Notes: a model not told the origin generated them from the letters alone. Counted from the first letter of the stretch, positions 52,535 through 62,654 are shown. The stretch is DNA of 64,000 nt from Fidelibacterota bacterium (GCA_016845065.1 JAERTG010000092.1:1-64000); one strand, 5' to 3'. A program made the numbers and translations.

Positions 52535-53454
52535 GCTCTTTACTACATACTCAAATTAACCATTTCTTAGCATGGATTGAAGTGGAGAAGCGTTATTCTC
52601 CAGAAACTTTGAGGGGATATCAGATTGATCTCACTCAGTTTTGCGATTTCCTCGAGAATTATGATGTGGAATGTCTAAACAAGCCTACTCATATTAATCG
52701 AGGAGTTATTCGTAGTTTTTTAGGCTATTTATCAGGAGAGTTAAATCAGCAACCTCGGTCCGTTGCGAGGAAACTTGCCGCCCTCAAATCATTTTTTAAG
52801 TATATGCACCGCGAAGGTATTGTGACATTGAACATTGCAGCTTATGTGCATACACCCAAACTTCCAGGAGTTATTCCGAGCTATTTGTCAGAGAATCAAA
52901 TCGTCGCTGTTTTAGACAGACTGGGATCATCGGATAGTTGGATGGGAAAGCGTGACCTGGCTATGGTCGAATTATTTTATTCGACGGGAATGCGAATTTC
53001 TGAATTGGCCGGTCTCAAAACAAGCGACTTGAATACTCGAAAAAGTACTGTTACTGTGTTGGGGAAGGGATCCAAACAAAGGATAATCCCTGTTGGCCAA
53101 TATGCCTGGGAGGCAATTGAAAATTATCAATATGCTACCAAACATAAATTTGGGACAAGAGGGAGAGACGAAGCACTGTTTTTGGGAAAAAATGGAACAG
53201 CTCTAGGTAACGATGGGATACGCCGACGGGTAAAAAAAGCCATACAAGCAATTGCAGAACTAAAAAAGATGAGTCCCCATGTATTGCGCCATACTTTTGC
53301 AACACACCTTTTAAATACTGGAGCTGATTTAATGGCTCTTAAGGATTTGTTGGGTCATGCGAACTTGTCAACGACTCAGGTGTATACACATGTGCAAGTT
53401 GATAAAATGAAAAAAGCTTTCCAGATGGCCCATCCCAGGGCAGGAAAAAAGTAG
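52531..53454 (+). CDS. XerC/XerD-type tyrosine recombinase
   Basis: A 307-residue recombinase. The N-terminal SAM-like core-binding domain (about 5-95) is followed by the catalytic domain with the complete set Arg154 (GMRISE), Lys179 (LGKGSK), His250-x2-Arg253 (HVLRHTF), His276 (LGHANL) and Tyr285 (VYTHVQV). Length and motifs match chromosome-dimer-resolution Xer proteins rather than phage integrases, and no phage genes or attachment site are nearby. Its start overlaps the pseudouridine synthase gene by ATGA. Whether it is XerC or XerD cannot be settled here. Confidence 0.92.
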   Translation: MSSLLHTQINHFLAWIEVEKRYSPETLRGYQIDLTQFCDFLENYDVECLNKPTHINRGVIRSFLGYLSGELNQQPRSVARKLAALKSFFKYMHREGIVTLNIAAYVHTPKLPGVIPSYLSENQIVAVLDRLGSSDSWMGKRDLAMVELFYSTGMRISELAGLKTSDLNTRKSTVTVLGKGSKQRIIPVGQYAWEAIENYQYATKHKFGTRGRDEALFLGKNGTALGNDGIRRRVKKAIQAIAELKKMSPHVLRHTFATHLLNTGADLMALKDLLGHANLSTTQVYTHVQVDKMKKAFQMAHPRAGKK

Positions 53455-53490
53455 TATGTTAACAACACACCATAAAAACAGGAGGAGCCA

Positions 53491-53823
53491 ATGAAGGTAA
53501 ACATCGTCGCCCGACATTTTGACATTTCGGAGAAAACACGGGACTATATTCAGGCTGAAATAGACCACCGTCTGGAACCTGTCTATGATCGAACTGTTAA
53601 TTGCAAGATGATCGTTGACAAGGTTAAAAATGATTATATTGCTGAGGTGATTTTGAATGTACCAGGTGAAACGTTAACGGCCAAAGAAACCTCAGATGAT
53701 CTTTCGAAATCTGTGGATTTTGTGGTTAAAAAGATGAGAAAACAACTTACGAAGCATAAAAATAAATGGAAACGTCCCATTGACCCGAATAAACAGTTTG
53801 TAGAATCCTTAGACGATGAGTAA
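53491..53823 (+). CDS. hpf: ribosome hibernation-promoting factor, short type
   Basis: A 110-residue HPF/RaiA-family protein that binds the decoding region of idle 30S subunits. It starts MKVNIVARHFDISEKTRDYI and has KVKNDYIAEVIL in the middle and VDFVVKKMRKQLTKHKNKW near the C-terminus. The long-HPF dimerisation domain is absent. A strong AGGAGG site precedes the ATG. Downstream, a small duplicated sequence leads into the MCE gene. Confidence 0.92.
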   Translation: MKVNIVARHFDISEKTRDYIQAEIDHRLEPVYDRTVNCKMIVDKVKNDYIAEVILNVPGETLTAKETSDDLSKSVDFVVKKMRKQLTKHKNKWKRPIDPNKQFVESLDDE

Positions 53824-53881
53824 ATGAGACCAGAAAGTAATTAACAATATGAGACCTGAGGAAAAAAGACAAGAAGTAATT
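53824..53881 (+). repeat. partial tandem duplication at the MCE gene start
   Basis: ATGAGACCAGAAAGTAATTAA (at 53824-53844) directly follows the hpf stop, and a related ATGAGACCTGA...GTAATTG run (53849-53881) begins the MCE gene. The first copy encodes only six codons (MRPESN) before a stop. The two share the first four codons, and the AGTAATT block recurs after extra bases in the second. Confidence 0.55.
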
Positions 53882-54808
53882 GTAGGTGTTGTCGTTCTGA
53901 TAATTCTGGTGGCAACCGTCATGGGAATTATGTGGGGAAATAAGGCCGACATCTTTTCCTCAAGGAGCTATTATACGGTACGGGTCGCTCGAGCCAGTGG
54001 ACTGGAAGAGGGCGACCCGGTTACCGTATCGGGAGTTCCCAAAGGTGTTGTTGATGATTTTATTGTTAGAGAGGATTCTGTAGACATAATCATTGGTGTT
54101 GATAAGGACATTACCCTATACAGTGATGCCTATGCCATCATCTCGAATCAAGAGCTCCTGGGGTCTAAAAAGGTTGAAGTAAGTCCAGGAAGCTCCGGTA
54201 GGCACCTTGGTGAACATGGTGTGTTCAGGGGAACCTTTGCAGGAGGCCTTGAGGATATCTTTGAAACAACAGGTGCCATTTCAACTGATTTTCAGACACT
54301 ACTTGGGAACTTTAACAAAACGCTACTCCTCCTAAATAAAGCCATGGAGGAGGATGTCCAGGCTAGCCTGCATTCCATTCACAACACATCAAAATTAATA
54401 GATTCACTCATGGTTGCAGATATTCAACCGGGATTGTTGGCTATGAAGGGGGCTCTTCAGCAAGCTGAAAATATGGTTGATACAAAAAGAGGTGATATTG
54501 ATACTATCGTGACTAACCTGAAAACGGTCTCATTTACCTTAAACAAGGTTGTGGATGACAATAAATCCAAGCTGAATCGTTCCCTGGCCAGTCTTGATAA
54601 AATCGGAGAGGATTTGAACCACCTGAGTGTGCGACTTAAAGATCCTAAATCAAGTCTTGGGAGATTGACAAATTCTGACTCACTTTACCAAAGATTAGAC
54701 AGCATCTCCTACAACATCAATGCGATTGTGAAGGAAATTAAAGATAATCCCAAAAAATATCTCGAACATGTAAATGTGAATGTGGATATGTTTGGCGGAG
54801 GTAAATAG
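53849..54808 (+). CDS. MCE/MlaD-family phospholipid-transport protein
   Basis: A 319-residue protein with one N-terminal membrane helix (about 9-28). An MCE domain follows (about 38-120; YTVRVARASGLEEGDPVTVSG, NQELLGSKKVEVSPG), then a long helical tail (about 135-310) with heptad-like Leu spacing. MCE proteins form hexameric rings carrying lipids between the membranes. The MlaE permease and MlaF ATPase genes that usually precede are not in the window. It follows hpf by 25 bases and precedes a nucleotidyltransferase gene by 3. Confidence 0.86.
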   Translation: MRPEEKRQEVIVGVVVLIILVATVMGIMWGNKADIFSSRSYYTVRVARASGLEEGDPVTVSGVPKGVVDDFIVREDSVDIIIGVDKDITLYSDAYAIISNQELLGSKKVEVSPGSSGRHLGEHGVFRGTFAGGLEDIFETTGAISTDFQTLLGNFNKTLLLLNKAMEEDVQASLHSIHNTSKLIDSLMVADIQPGLLAMKGALQQAENMVDTKRGDIDTIVTNLKTVSFTLNKVVDDNKSKLNRSLASLDKIGEDLNHLSVRLKDPKSSLGRLTNSDSLYQRLDSISYNINAIVKEIKDNPKKYLEHVNVNVDMFGGGK

Positions 54809-54811
54809 TTT

Positions 54812-55789
54812 ATGAGAGCTGTCATCCCTGCAGCGGGTATAGGAAAACGACTCAGGCCACACACTTTGAATGTCCCTAAAGTGATGATTAACCTCGCTGG
54901 AAGACGACTGATTGGCCATGTTCTTGATGCTGTAGAGTCTGCTGGAGTGGATTCAGTTTCAATTATCGTGGGATACAAAGGTGAACAAGTAGAAGAATAT
55001 GTGAATAGATTTTATTCACATTTGCGTCTAGACTTTCCCTACCAGGCAGAGCGCAAAGGCTTAGGACATGCTGTATTGGAAGGTCTCGAGGACAAAGATG
55101 AAGGTGTCCTCATATTACTTGGCGACACCGTTTTTGATGTAAATTTTAACGAATTTGTAGCAAATAAAAATAATGCAATTGCTGTAGTAAAAGTAGATGA
55201 TCCACGTCGATTCGGTGTTGCAGAAATAGACTCAAACCATAGAATTAGCAGGCTGGTGGAGAAACCAGAGCAACCCAAATCAGATCTTGCGCTTGCTGGT
55301 ATGTACTACATTAAAGATCAACGTGTTCTGAAGGCTGCGATTGAAAAACTTATCACAGATGATATTAGAACCAGGGGAGAATATCAATTAACCGATGCCT
55401 TGCAGCTGATGATCGAAAATGATGAGCATATCGAAGCAGTTGAAATTAATGGCTGGTATGATTGTGGAACCAAGGAATCTCTGCTAGATTCTCACCGTTT
55501 TTTGCTCAAGCATCATTTATCGACTGAGCACAGCAAAGGATCAATTATACATCCACCTGTTTTCATTCATGAGGAAGCCAAGGTGAGTAACTCGGTAATT
55601 GGTCCAAATGTTACCATCGATAAAGGTGCTGAGATAAATGGTACCATTTTATCTGAGACTATTGTGGGCAAGGGTGCTCACGTAAACAACATGATTCTGG
55701 ACAATTCGCTGATTGGTGATCAAGCACTGGTCGAAGGTCAAAAGAGAATTGTAAACGTTGGTGATTATTCAGAATTAAAATTGAACTAA
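54812..55789 (+). CDS. sugar-1-phosphate nucleotidyltransferase with C-terminal beta-helix repeats
   Basis: A 325-residue enzyme. The catalytic domain begins MRAVIPAAGIGKRLRPHT, with PKVMINLAGRRLI (near 23-35), LLGDTVF (near 103-109) and EKPEQPKSDLALAGMYYI (near 150-167). The C-terminal part (about 245-320) shows hexapeptide-like left-handed beta-helix turns (VIGPNVTIDKGAEINGTIL). The layout fits glucose-1-phosphate thymidylyl- or uridylyltransferase-like enzymes of the long type; the sugar and nucleotide are not determined. Expected product: an activated sugar for surface polysaccharide. Confidence 0.86.
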   Translation: MRAVIPAAGIGKRLRPHTLNVPKVMINLAGRRLIGHVLDAVESAGVDSVSIIVGYKGEQVEEYVNRFYSHLRLDFPYQAERKGLGHAVLEGLEDKDEGVLILLGDTVFDVNFNEFVANKNNAIAVVKVDDPRRFGVAEIDSNHRISRLVEKPEQPKSDLALAGMYYIKDQRVLKAAIEKLITDDIRTRGEYQLTDALQLMIENDEHIEAVEINGWYDCGTKESLLDSHRFLLKHHLSTEHSKGSIIHPPVFIHEEAKVSNSVIGPNVTIDKGAEINGTILSETIVGKGAHVNNMILDNSLIGDQALVEGQKRIVNVGDYSELKLN

Positions 55790-55801
55790 TTGTTTAACCA
55801 T

Positions 55802-55822
55802 CCAAATCCGGAATGGGTTTGG
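55802..55822 (+). promoter_or_regulatory. hairpin upstream of metK
   Basis: CCAAATCC (55802-55809) pairs with GGGTTTGG (55815-55822), one G-T pair, loop of five. It lies 27 bases before the metK ATG and just ahead of the GGAG ribosome-binding site. No T run follows. It might end the upstream transcript weakly or affect metK translation; it does not match a SAM riboswitch I know, being too short. Confidence 0.35.
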
Positions 55823-55848
55823 CCTAAATAGTAAAGTTGGAGAACTAG

Positions 55849-57006
55849 ATGTCATATTTGTTTTCATCGGAATCAGTAACTGAGGGTCATCCAGATAAGA
55901 TAGCTGACCAGATATCAGATGCGATTCTTGATGCCATATTAGAGAAGGATCCTCAAGGTAGAGTAGCCTGTGAGACCTTTGTAACCACTGGACTGGTCAT
56001 GGTAGGTGGTGAGATCACTACCTCAGCCTATGTAGATATCCAGCGTATTGCCCGTGGAACCATCAAGCGTATCGGTTATACAGATTCACAAATGGGTTTT
56101 GATTACAAGACCTGTGCAGTGTTGGTAAGCATCGATAAACAGTCCAGTGATATCTCCCAGGGTGTTGATGATGATGAGCACGAACAAGGTGCCGGCGATC
56201 AGGGTATGATGTTTGGCTATGCCACTGATGAGACAGATGCCTATATGCCCATGCCTATCTATCTGGCTCACGAGCTCACCAAGAGACTGGCCGAAGTTCG
56301 TAAGAATGGAAAACTGCCTTATCTCCGTCCTGATGGTAAATCTCAGGTAACTGTTCAGTACAACTCTGAAACCCACCTACCCGAAGCCATTACGGCTGTA
56401 GTTATTTCTAATCAGCATGAAGACGGTGTGGATGTGAAGGAAGAGATGTATGCTGATGTCCTGGAACATGTCATCAAGCCTGTCCTGCCTGCAAAATTGG
56501 TAGACTATAACACACTCAAGACTTTTGTGAACCCCACAGGTCGCTTTGTAGTAGGTGGACCCCAGGGTGATGCTGGACTTACAGGACGTAAGATTATTGT
56601 GGACACCTATGGTGGTTATGCTCCCCATGGTGGTGGTGCCTTCTCTGGAAAAGATCCCAGCAAGGTTGATCGCTCCGCAGCTTATATGTCCAGATACATT
56701 GCCAAGAACATTGTAGCTGCCAAGGTCGCCCAGCGCTGTACAGTACAGCTGGCCTATGCCATTGGTGTGGCTGAGCCTATCTCTATCCTGGTTGACTCAC
56801 ATGGGACATCTGAGCATAGTAATAGTGAGCTTGAAGCCATGGTAAGAGAGGTCTTCCCACTGAAACCAGCTGAGATTATCAGTCACCTCAAGCTGAAACG
56901 ACCGCTTTATCAAAAAACGGCCTCTTATGGCCACTTCGGGAGAGATGAGTTCCCCTGGGAAAAGACCAACTTAACAACAGAAGTAAAAAAGGTTCTAGGC
57001 AAATAA
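55849..57006 (+). CDS. metK: S-adenosylmethionine synthetase
   Basis: A 385-residue enzyme making SAM from methionine and ATP. It starts [22 protein letters not shown] (residues 3-24), with [15 protein letters not shown] (about 117-131), [13 protein letters not shown] near 238 and [19 protein letters not shown] (about 262-280, P-loop). GGAG lies upstream of the ATG. The next gene, ahcY, begins directly after its stop, so SAM synthesis and SAH removal are co-expressed. Confidence 0.97.
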   Translation: MSYLFSSESVTEGHPDKIADQISDAILDAILEKDPQGRVACETFVTTGLVMVGGEITTSAYVDIQRIARGTIKRIGYTDSQMGFDYKTCAVLVSIDKQSSDISQGVDDDEHEQGAGDQGMMFGYATDETDAYMPMPIYLAHELTKRLAEVRKNGKLPYLRPDGKSQVTVQYNSETHLPEAITAVVISNQHEDGVDVKEEMYADVLEHVIKPVLPAKLVDYNTLKTFVNPTGRFVVGGPQGDAGLTGRKIIVDTYGGYAPHGGGAFSGKDPSKVDRSAAYMSRYIAKNIVAAKVAQRCTVQLAYAIGVAEPISILVDSHGTSEHSNSELEAMVREVFPLKPAEIISHLKLKRPLYQKTASYGHFGRDEFPWEKTNLTTEVKKVLGK

Positions 57007-58305
57007 ATGGAAGCAAAGACGATAGATTACAAAGTAGCAGATATAAGTCAGGCCACCTATGGCCGTGATGAGATACTTCTGGCTGAAAAAGAGATGCCAG
57101 GACTCATGGAGTTAAAGGCACGCTATGGAGATACCAGGCCATTGGAGGGAGCTCGCATTGCTGGCTGTATCCACATGACCATCCAGACCGCTGTCTTGAT
57201 CGAGACACTCACAGCATTGGGTGCTGAAGTACGCTGGTCCAGCTGTAATATATATTCAACCCAGGATCATGCAGCCGCAGCTATCGCCGCTACTGGTGTT
57301 CCTGTCTTCGCCTGGAAGGGTGAGACAGAAGAGGAGTACTGGTGGTGTATTGATCAGACTCTGGACTTTGATGGTAAGGGTCCCAATCTGCTATTAGATG
57401 ATGGGGGAGACTTAACCCAGGTCATCCTGGAACAGCATCCTGAATGGCATGATCAGATTAAGGGAGTCTCTGAAGAGACCACTACAGGTGTTCATCGTCT
57501 ATATCAGTTGATGGAGGAGGGTGGTCTCCCATTTCCTGCAATCAATGTGAATGACTCGGTTACCAAATCTAAATTTGATAATAAGTATGGCTGTCGTGAA
57601 TCTTTGGCTGATGGTATCAAACGTGGTACTGACATCATGCTGGCTGGTAAAAAGATCATTGTTGCTGGCTATGGAGACGTTGGTAAGGGTTCAGCCCAGT
57701 CCATGGCTGGTTATGGGGCTCAGGTCTTTGTAACTGAAATCGACCCCATCTGTGCCCTGCAGGCTGCTATGGAAGGCTTCTCTGTCGTTACCATGGAAGA
57801 GGCTGCCAGTTTTGGTGATATCTTTGTAACCACCACTGGTTGTAAAGATGTGATCACCGGTGAGCATATGGAAAAGATGAAGGACAATGCCGTCCTGGCT
57901 AATATTGGTCATTTTGATCATGAGATTGATGTGGCCTGGCTGGAGAACCATTCCGGTATCACTGAAACCAATATCAAGCCTCAGGTTGATAAGTTTGAGT
58001 TTCCTGATGGCAAATCAATCGTACTGCTCTCTCGTGGTCGTTTGGTAAACCTTGGCAATGCTACGGGTCACTCATCCTTTGTGATGTCAACATCCTTTAC
58101 CAACCAGGTTCTGGCTCAGATGGCTTTATATGAAGGTGGTGTTGCAGATGGTGTTCAAGTTCTATCCAAGGAGCTTGATGAAGAGGTGGCCAGACTGCAC
58201 CTTGCCCACCTTGATGCTAACCTAACCAAGCTATCGGATGATCAGGCTGAATATCTAGGGCTAAAAAAAGAAGGTCCGTTCAAACCAGAGCATTACAGGT
58301 ACTAG
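57007..58305 (+). CDS. ahcY: adenosylhomocysteinase
   Basis: A 432-residue NAD-dependent SAH hydrolase, splitting S-adenosylhomocysteine to adenosine and homocysteine. It has [18 protein letters not shown] (about 50-67), [17 protein letters not shown] (about 78-94), [16 protein letters not shown] (about 185-200, with the catalytic Lys), the NAD motif [13 protein letters not shown] (about 219-231), and [12 protein letters not shown]. The C-terminus ends KPEHYRY as usual. It begins at the base after the metK stop. Having AhcY rather than only an SAH nucleosidase implies adenosine recycling. Confidence 0.97.
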   Translation: MEAKTIDYKVADISQATYGRDEILLAEKEMPGLMELKARYGDTRPLEGARIAGCIHMTIQTAVLIETLTALGAEVRWSSCNIYSTQDHAAAAIAATGVPVFAWKGETEEEYWWCIDQTLDFDGKGPNLLLDDGGDLTQVILEQHPEWHDQIKGVSEETTTGVHRLYQLMEEGGLPFPAINVNDSVTKSKFDNKYGCRESLADGIKRGTDIMLAGKKIIVAGYGDVGKGSAQSMAGYGAQVFVTEIDPICALQAAMEGFSVVTMEEAASFGDIFVTTTGCKDVITGEHMEKMKDNAVLANIGHFDHEIDVAWLENHSGITETNIKPQVDKFEFPDGKSIVLLSRGRLVNLGNATGHSSFVMSTSFTNQVLAQMALYEGGVADGVQVLSKELDEEVARLHLAHLDANLTKLSDDQAEYLGLKKEGPFKPEHYRY

Positions 58306-58371
58306 GTAAGGATTATTCCTATCAAACTTCATAAATTTAAAGGACGGTCAGCAGGATTTGTACTGGCCACA

Positions 58372-61284
58372 TTGTGGGGTTTGCTCGTTCTGCAATGTGA
58401 TTTCGGACTGCCTACCAAGGTTGTATTGCCAACCTGGCAAATGACTCTGACCATTCCTTTGGTTTCTGAAAATTACCCCTTTGATGGTTTGTTGGGTTCT
58501 GATACGACTGGAACCATCAAGGTGTATGGTGATTCAGTTGATACAGATGGCGATGGGATCATGGATATTTTATTACCTGATACTTTGGCGGACTATCCAG
58601 GGGGGCTTTATATCACCCTGGAGAACGATCTGCCACCCATAACGCTTCCAGAAGATATGTTCGTCATTCCAGGTCAAGATCCAATGGCTCTAGGTGTTGG
58701 CCCAATTAACATTGGCTCCCTGCTGCCAGCAGCTCTGGATTCAGGTATTCATATGGGTCCCATTGATACAGTCATCAGCATGACAGCAATGGGTTTTGAA
58801 CTACCTGATATATTTATCAATAGTATTCCCGATGCTACATGTGATGACATCCTGGCTACCCGCTCAGAAAACATCTCCTTTACCTTTGGATCGGCAGATA
58901 CAAATATTAATACGGATGAAGATGTATCTATACCTGGGTATACTCGGACGATTGTAGCTCGGATTCCTTCCACAGATGGAAGCGGAGATAACTGCGAGAC
59001 CTGTCCAACTCCACCTCCGGCATTTATCTGTGATTCCTCATACACTTATGAAATGACAGCCACCATTGAAGTGGAAGAGGCACAATTACCTGGGATCCGT
59101 CAGGCATTTGCTCTTTTACCTGATCCATCTACCCTGCCATCCGATGTACCGATTGAAGGATTCGAATCAGTAACCATATCAACTGGATCTATTAGTTCAA
59201 CTATCAACAGTCAGATGCCATTGACCTCTTCAAATACAGGACTTATTGTCTACACAAAGCGGGCAGATGGGTCCTCTGACACACTTCATAACCACTTCTT
59301 CGAAGATATATCCCAATACATGACCAATGGTGAGGATAGTACGTTGGTGTCTTCCCTGGATGGTGTAGCAGTATATGATTCTCTGATTTTTGAATTCGGA
59401 GGGACTATCGATGCCTCCAACGGAGACACTCTCTTCTTTCCACAAGATGTGAATCCATTTTTCCACTACAATTTTTCATTGGATATAGACGGCTTCGAAA
59501 GTGTTCAACTGAATATGCGCGACACAACGATGTCTATATATCAGGATATGAACACGACTTCCCCGGATGCTGCATTTAGTGTTCAGATCGTCAAGGCAAC
59601 TTTTAAGGATGAAGTGGATCATGCTGATACCAATCGTCTGAGCATTTCATTAGAAAATCAAATGGGTCTCGATATTGATGTATTACGGATAAAGCTCAGG
59701 AACTTTTACGAACATCAAGACAGTTTGGATGCCGGAATTTATGAGGTTTTAACTTTTGACTTACCGGATGGAGAAACCAAAGATACTATTGTCGTATTAG
59801 ATGGCCATTTGCTTAGTAATCTCACAGGTGATGATACTCCTTTGGATTCACTGTTGATTGAAACTGAAATACGATTTAGCTCAGATGGTGGTCCAACCAC
59901 TATCCCGTATCCACCCCCGGAAGAGATGGCCATAGATGTAAATGTACTCATGACTTCATTGAGAATCGAAGATCTGGTTGGATTGTTTGATATTAATTTT
60001 GGATTAAGTGATCAAGAACAACCTCTGAGTTTACCTGGACTCGTCGGTGGTGTCACCTTTGGAGAAGCTATTCTTGCCATTACCATGGAGAATGAGTTTG
60101 GAGTTTCACCTGGATTAGGATTAGAGGTGAAGGGTTTCAGAGATGGTGATAGTGTTGTAGTCGCCCTTGATCCGGATTCCGTAACCTTCCAATCAGGATC
60201 CCCTGATGAACCCGTGTCTACGGAAATCCGCATAAGTCGTGACTATGTGCGAAGAACAGTTGCAGGCGATGCAACCATTGTCCAGCATTTCCCTGAGGAC
60301 AACAATATCGTAAATCTAATGGCAATGATGCCTGATATTGTTTCAGTAGGTGGGGATGCCAGTATTTCACCTGATGGCCTTACCTCCATTACTGCCGGAG
60401 CTGAGATATCAGGGACGTGGCGCTTTGAAATTCCATTTTACCTGACTATTGCTTCTGGTGGAGTTGAGTTTATGCCGCCGACATTTTCAAAAATGGCTGC
60501 TTTGGATTCCAGCACGATCAAGCAACTAGTGGGTGCCAATGGTATTCCTGATGAATCTGATATGCTGCTTAGTTCCACGATCAACACCATCATATTCAGT
60601 GATATAGGACTCGGTTTTGGATTAGAGATTCTTGTATCAGATATTCAATATTTCCCATTCTACAGTTCCTTGGAAAATAAGGTTCTGGTTTCTGCTGACC
60701 TGGATGATGATGGCACGGCAGATACACTGGATCTGAATCTTGATACCCTCATCATGCATCCACTGGTGAGAACGCTTCAGCTTGAAATTCCAGCTGGAAT
60801 AGCTGATCCCAATACAGGTTTGGTGATTCCTGGCATGGAGGGTTCAGGTGAGTTTAGCTATTCAGCAGATTTTAATTTGACTGATATGGAAGGTGATTCT
60901 ACCTACGGTACACTGAAGCACAAGAAATACGCCTTTCTGGATACATTTCTGCTGGCTCGATCTGATTCAGGCTTTGCAGATGTTGCTTCTGCGCTGGAAT
61001 TTGTTGAATTAGATGCACCAACTGTCCCGGATTCTCTATACAATTTGACTTTGAATAGTACTGGTACTGAGCTGTGGCTTATCCAGGATGTAACATCTTA
61101 TGGTGAATTGGGATGGTTAGTTGAACCAAAAGATCATTACATCGCAACGAAATTTATCATGGAAGAGACACCCAATCCTGCCTTGTTACCGTTCTCAGCT
61201 GGAATCGATGTAACCGCATTTATGCAATTCATTTTGAATTCTGGTCCCATGTTTTCAACCGCTGATGAAGATACCACACAATGA
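58372..61284 (+). CDS. large exported beta-rich protein, probable lipoprotein (start anomalous)
   Basis: 970 residues from TTG 58372, but that start leaves only half a signal peptide (MWGLLVLQC). The frame is open from the ahcY stop, and from ATC 58321 it reads a full signal with basic N-region (IKLHKFKGRSAGFVLATLWG) and a Cys at position 26 in LVLQC. AAGGA stands 8 bases before that ATC. The lipobox has an unusual Gln before Cys. The body is acidic and strand-rich, with repeated Asp/Ser/Thr segments (DTDGDGIMDIL resembles a Ca-binding loop). No family recognised. It overlaps the DUF5723-like gene by 4 bases. Confidence 0.7.
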   Translation: MWGLLVLQCDFGLPTKVVLPTWQMTLTIPLVSENYPFDGLLGSDTTGTIKVYGDSVDTDGDGIMDILLPDTLADYPGGLYITLENDLPPITLPEDMFVIPGQDPMALGVGPINIGSLLPAALDSGIHMGPIDTVISMTAMGFELPDIFINSIPDATCDDILATRSENISFTFGSADTNINTDEDVSIPGYTRTIVARIPSTDGSGDNCETCPTPPPAFICDSSYTYEMTATIEVEEAQLPGIRQAFALLPDPSTLPSDVPIEGFESVTISTGSISSTINSQMPLTSSNTGLIVYTKRADGSSDTLHNHFFEDISQYMTNGEDSTLVSSLDGVAVYDSLIFEFGGTIDASNGDTLFFPQDVNPFFHYNFSLDIDGFESVQLNMRDTTMSIYQDMNTTSPDAAFSVQIVKATFKDEVDHADTNRLSISLENQMGLDIDVLRIKLRNFYEHQDSLDAGIYEVLTFDLPDGETKDTIVVLDGHLLSNLTGDDTPLDSLLIETEIRFSSDGGPTTIPYPPPEEMAIDVNVLMTSLRIEDLVGLFDINFGLSDQEQPLSLPGLVGGVTFGEAILAITMENEFGVSPGLGLEVKGFRDGDSVVVALDPDSVTFQSGSPDEPVSTEIRISRDYVRRTVAGDATIVQHFPEDNNIVNLMAMMPDIVSVGGDASISPDGLTSITAGAEISGTWRFEIPFYLTIASGGVEFMPPTFSKMAALDSSTIKQLVGANGIPDESDMLLSSTINTIIFSDIGLGFGLEILVSDIQYFPFYSSLENKVLVSADLDDDGTADTLDLNLDTLIMHPLVRTLQLEIPAGIADPNTGLVIPGMEGSGEFSYSADFNLTDMEGDSTYGTLKHKKYAFLDTFLLARSDSGFADVASALEFVELDAPTVPDSLYNLTLNSTGTELWLIQDVTSYGELGWLVEPKDHYIATKFIMEETPNPALLPFSAGIDVTAFMQFILNSGPMFSTADEDTTQ

Positions 61285-62654
61285 GAATGTTGATTACCAT
61301 TCTCATTAGTTCATTGGCGTTGGTAGCCTCTGGTTTTGGACAAGCTCACATTGATGCCAGGGGGCTGGGTTTATGTAATGCATACACGGTTTCCTCAAGG
61401 GGTATCTCATCCATAGGATATAACCCGGCCAACCTTGGATATACTGAGGATCTAACTTTTAGTGCAGATCTCCTGGATTTTAAAATTACAGCATTCAATA
61501 ATTTTATGTCTCTTGCTCTTTTCAATCGCTATTTCTCAGGTGATAAGGACGGTAAACCATTTGACCTGGAACAGAAAATGCTGGGAAGTCAGAAGACCCA
61601 TAAAGAATTTCTACTTTCTGAGCTTTCCGAGGATGGCTTCGCATTTGGCCTCGGTGTAAGTGTTCCCATACCAGTGTTGAACGTCTCGCTGGGAAATTAT
61701 GCTTTCACTTCCGGTGTTGAGTATTACATGCAGAACTCCTTACCCTACGGTCTATTTGAAATGGTCATGGAAGGCAATCAGGTGGGTAGGTCCTTTGATT
61801 TATCGCTCCGCCAGGATGTGCTTATGGTGACCAACTTTGGTTTTTCGTTTGCAATACCATTTGAGAAGTACAATGTGGGAGCCACTGTTAAGTATTTAGC
61901 CGGGATCGGTTTTGCCGGTGTAGACTCTTCTGGTGGTGCATTTAGTACACAACCCACTGGACTCGAGTCTGATGGTTTTTACAGGTACACACGAGCGATT
62001 GGTGGAAATGGTCTAGCAGTGGATCTGGGCTTCAATACCCGGAAGATAAATAATTGGCAATTTGGATTTGCAATCAATAATGTCATTGGGTTCATCAATT
62101 GGGGCAACGATGATAATTTCATCGCCAAGAATATCGGAATTATCGAAGGTCTGGTTCCAATACGCGACCTCTTACAGATATCCAGCGACAGCACAACTTT
62201 CTCAGCCAGCACCCTATATAACATGGAGATAGAGGGAGTGAATGTTACTGGTGCGTTAGCTGATTCGGATAGCCTGTTCAAGTTTGATGAAACAAACGTT
62301 CCTCGACCTGATAGTATCCGAATGAATTACCCTGCGATGTTTCGTCTGGGAGGGAGTTACCAATACAAAAATGATTTTATCATCATGGCCGATCTTTCAG
62401 CAGGTTTGGATGATTATTATTTTGCCGATAGGTCCTGGAGATTGGCTCTGGCAGCAGAGTGGATCCGTTTTGGGATGGTGCCGATCAGATCGGGTATGGC
62501 CTTTGGTGGCCCTTATGGGAGTGAAGCCTCCATCGGGGCAGGAGTTCACCTTATCTGGTTTGATGCTGATCTCGCTCTGAAATTGTTGGGTGGGATGTCG
62601 TTCGCCAATGCTGAAGGTATCGAATTCGGAATCAGTTTTCAGTTTAAACGTTAA
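61281..62654 (+). CDS. DUF5723-like outer-membrane protein
   Basis: A 457-residue exported protein with a signal peptide (MRMLITILISSLALVASGFG). Then comes the ARGLGLCNAYTVSSRG...GYNPANLGY pattern seen in DUF5723, PorV-like and FadL-like outer-membrane proteins of FCB bacteria. Gly- and aromatic-rich strands fill the rest, and the terminus GISFQFKR is strand-like. The 4-base overlap with the 970-residue gene suggests that the barrel anchors, exports or partners that protein (inference). Confidence 0.72.
   Translation: MRMLITILISSLALVASGFGQAHIDARGLGLCNAYTVSSRGISSIGYNPANLGYTEDLTFSADLLDFKITAFNNFMSLALFNRYFSGDKDGKPFDLEQKMLGSQKTHKEFLLSELSEDGFAFGLGVSVPIPVLNVSLGNYAFTSGVEYYMQNSLPYGLFEMVMEGNQVGRSFDLSLRQDVLMVTNFGFSFAIPFEKYNVGATVKYLAGIGFAGVDSSGGAFSTQPTGLESDGFYRYTRAIGGNGLAVDLGFNTRKINNWQFGFAINNVIGFINWGNDDNFIAKNIGIIEGLVPIRDLLQISSDSTTFSASTLYNMEIEGVNVTGALADSDSLFKFDETNVPRPDSIRMNYPAMFRLGGSYQYKNDFIIMADLSAGLDDYYFADRSWRLALAAEWIRFGMVPIRSGMAFGGPYGSEASIGAGVHLIWFDADLALKLLGGMSFANAEGIEFGISFQFKR

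Noticed and set aside
52531-53454. Xer recombinase as a marker of an integrated element
   Set aside because: The gene is embedded in housekeeping genes with overlapping starts, and no tRNA-flanked att repeat or phage gene is present.
55790-55848. SAM riboswitch before metK
   Set aside because: Only 59 bases separate the genes, too short for known SAM classes with expression platform; a single 8-bp hairpin is seen.
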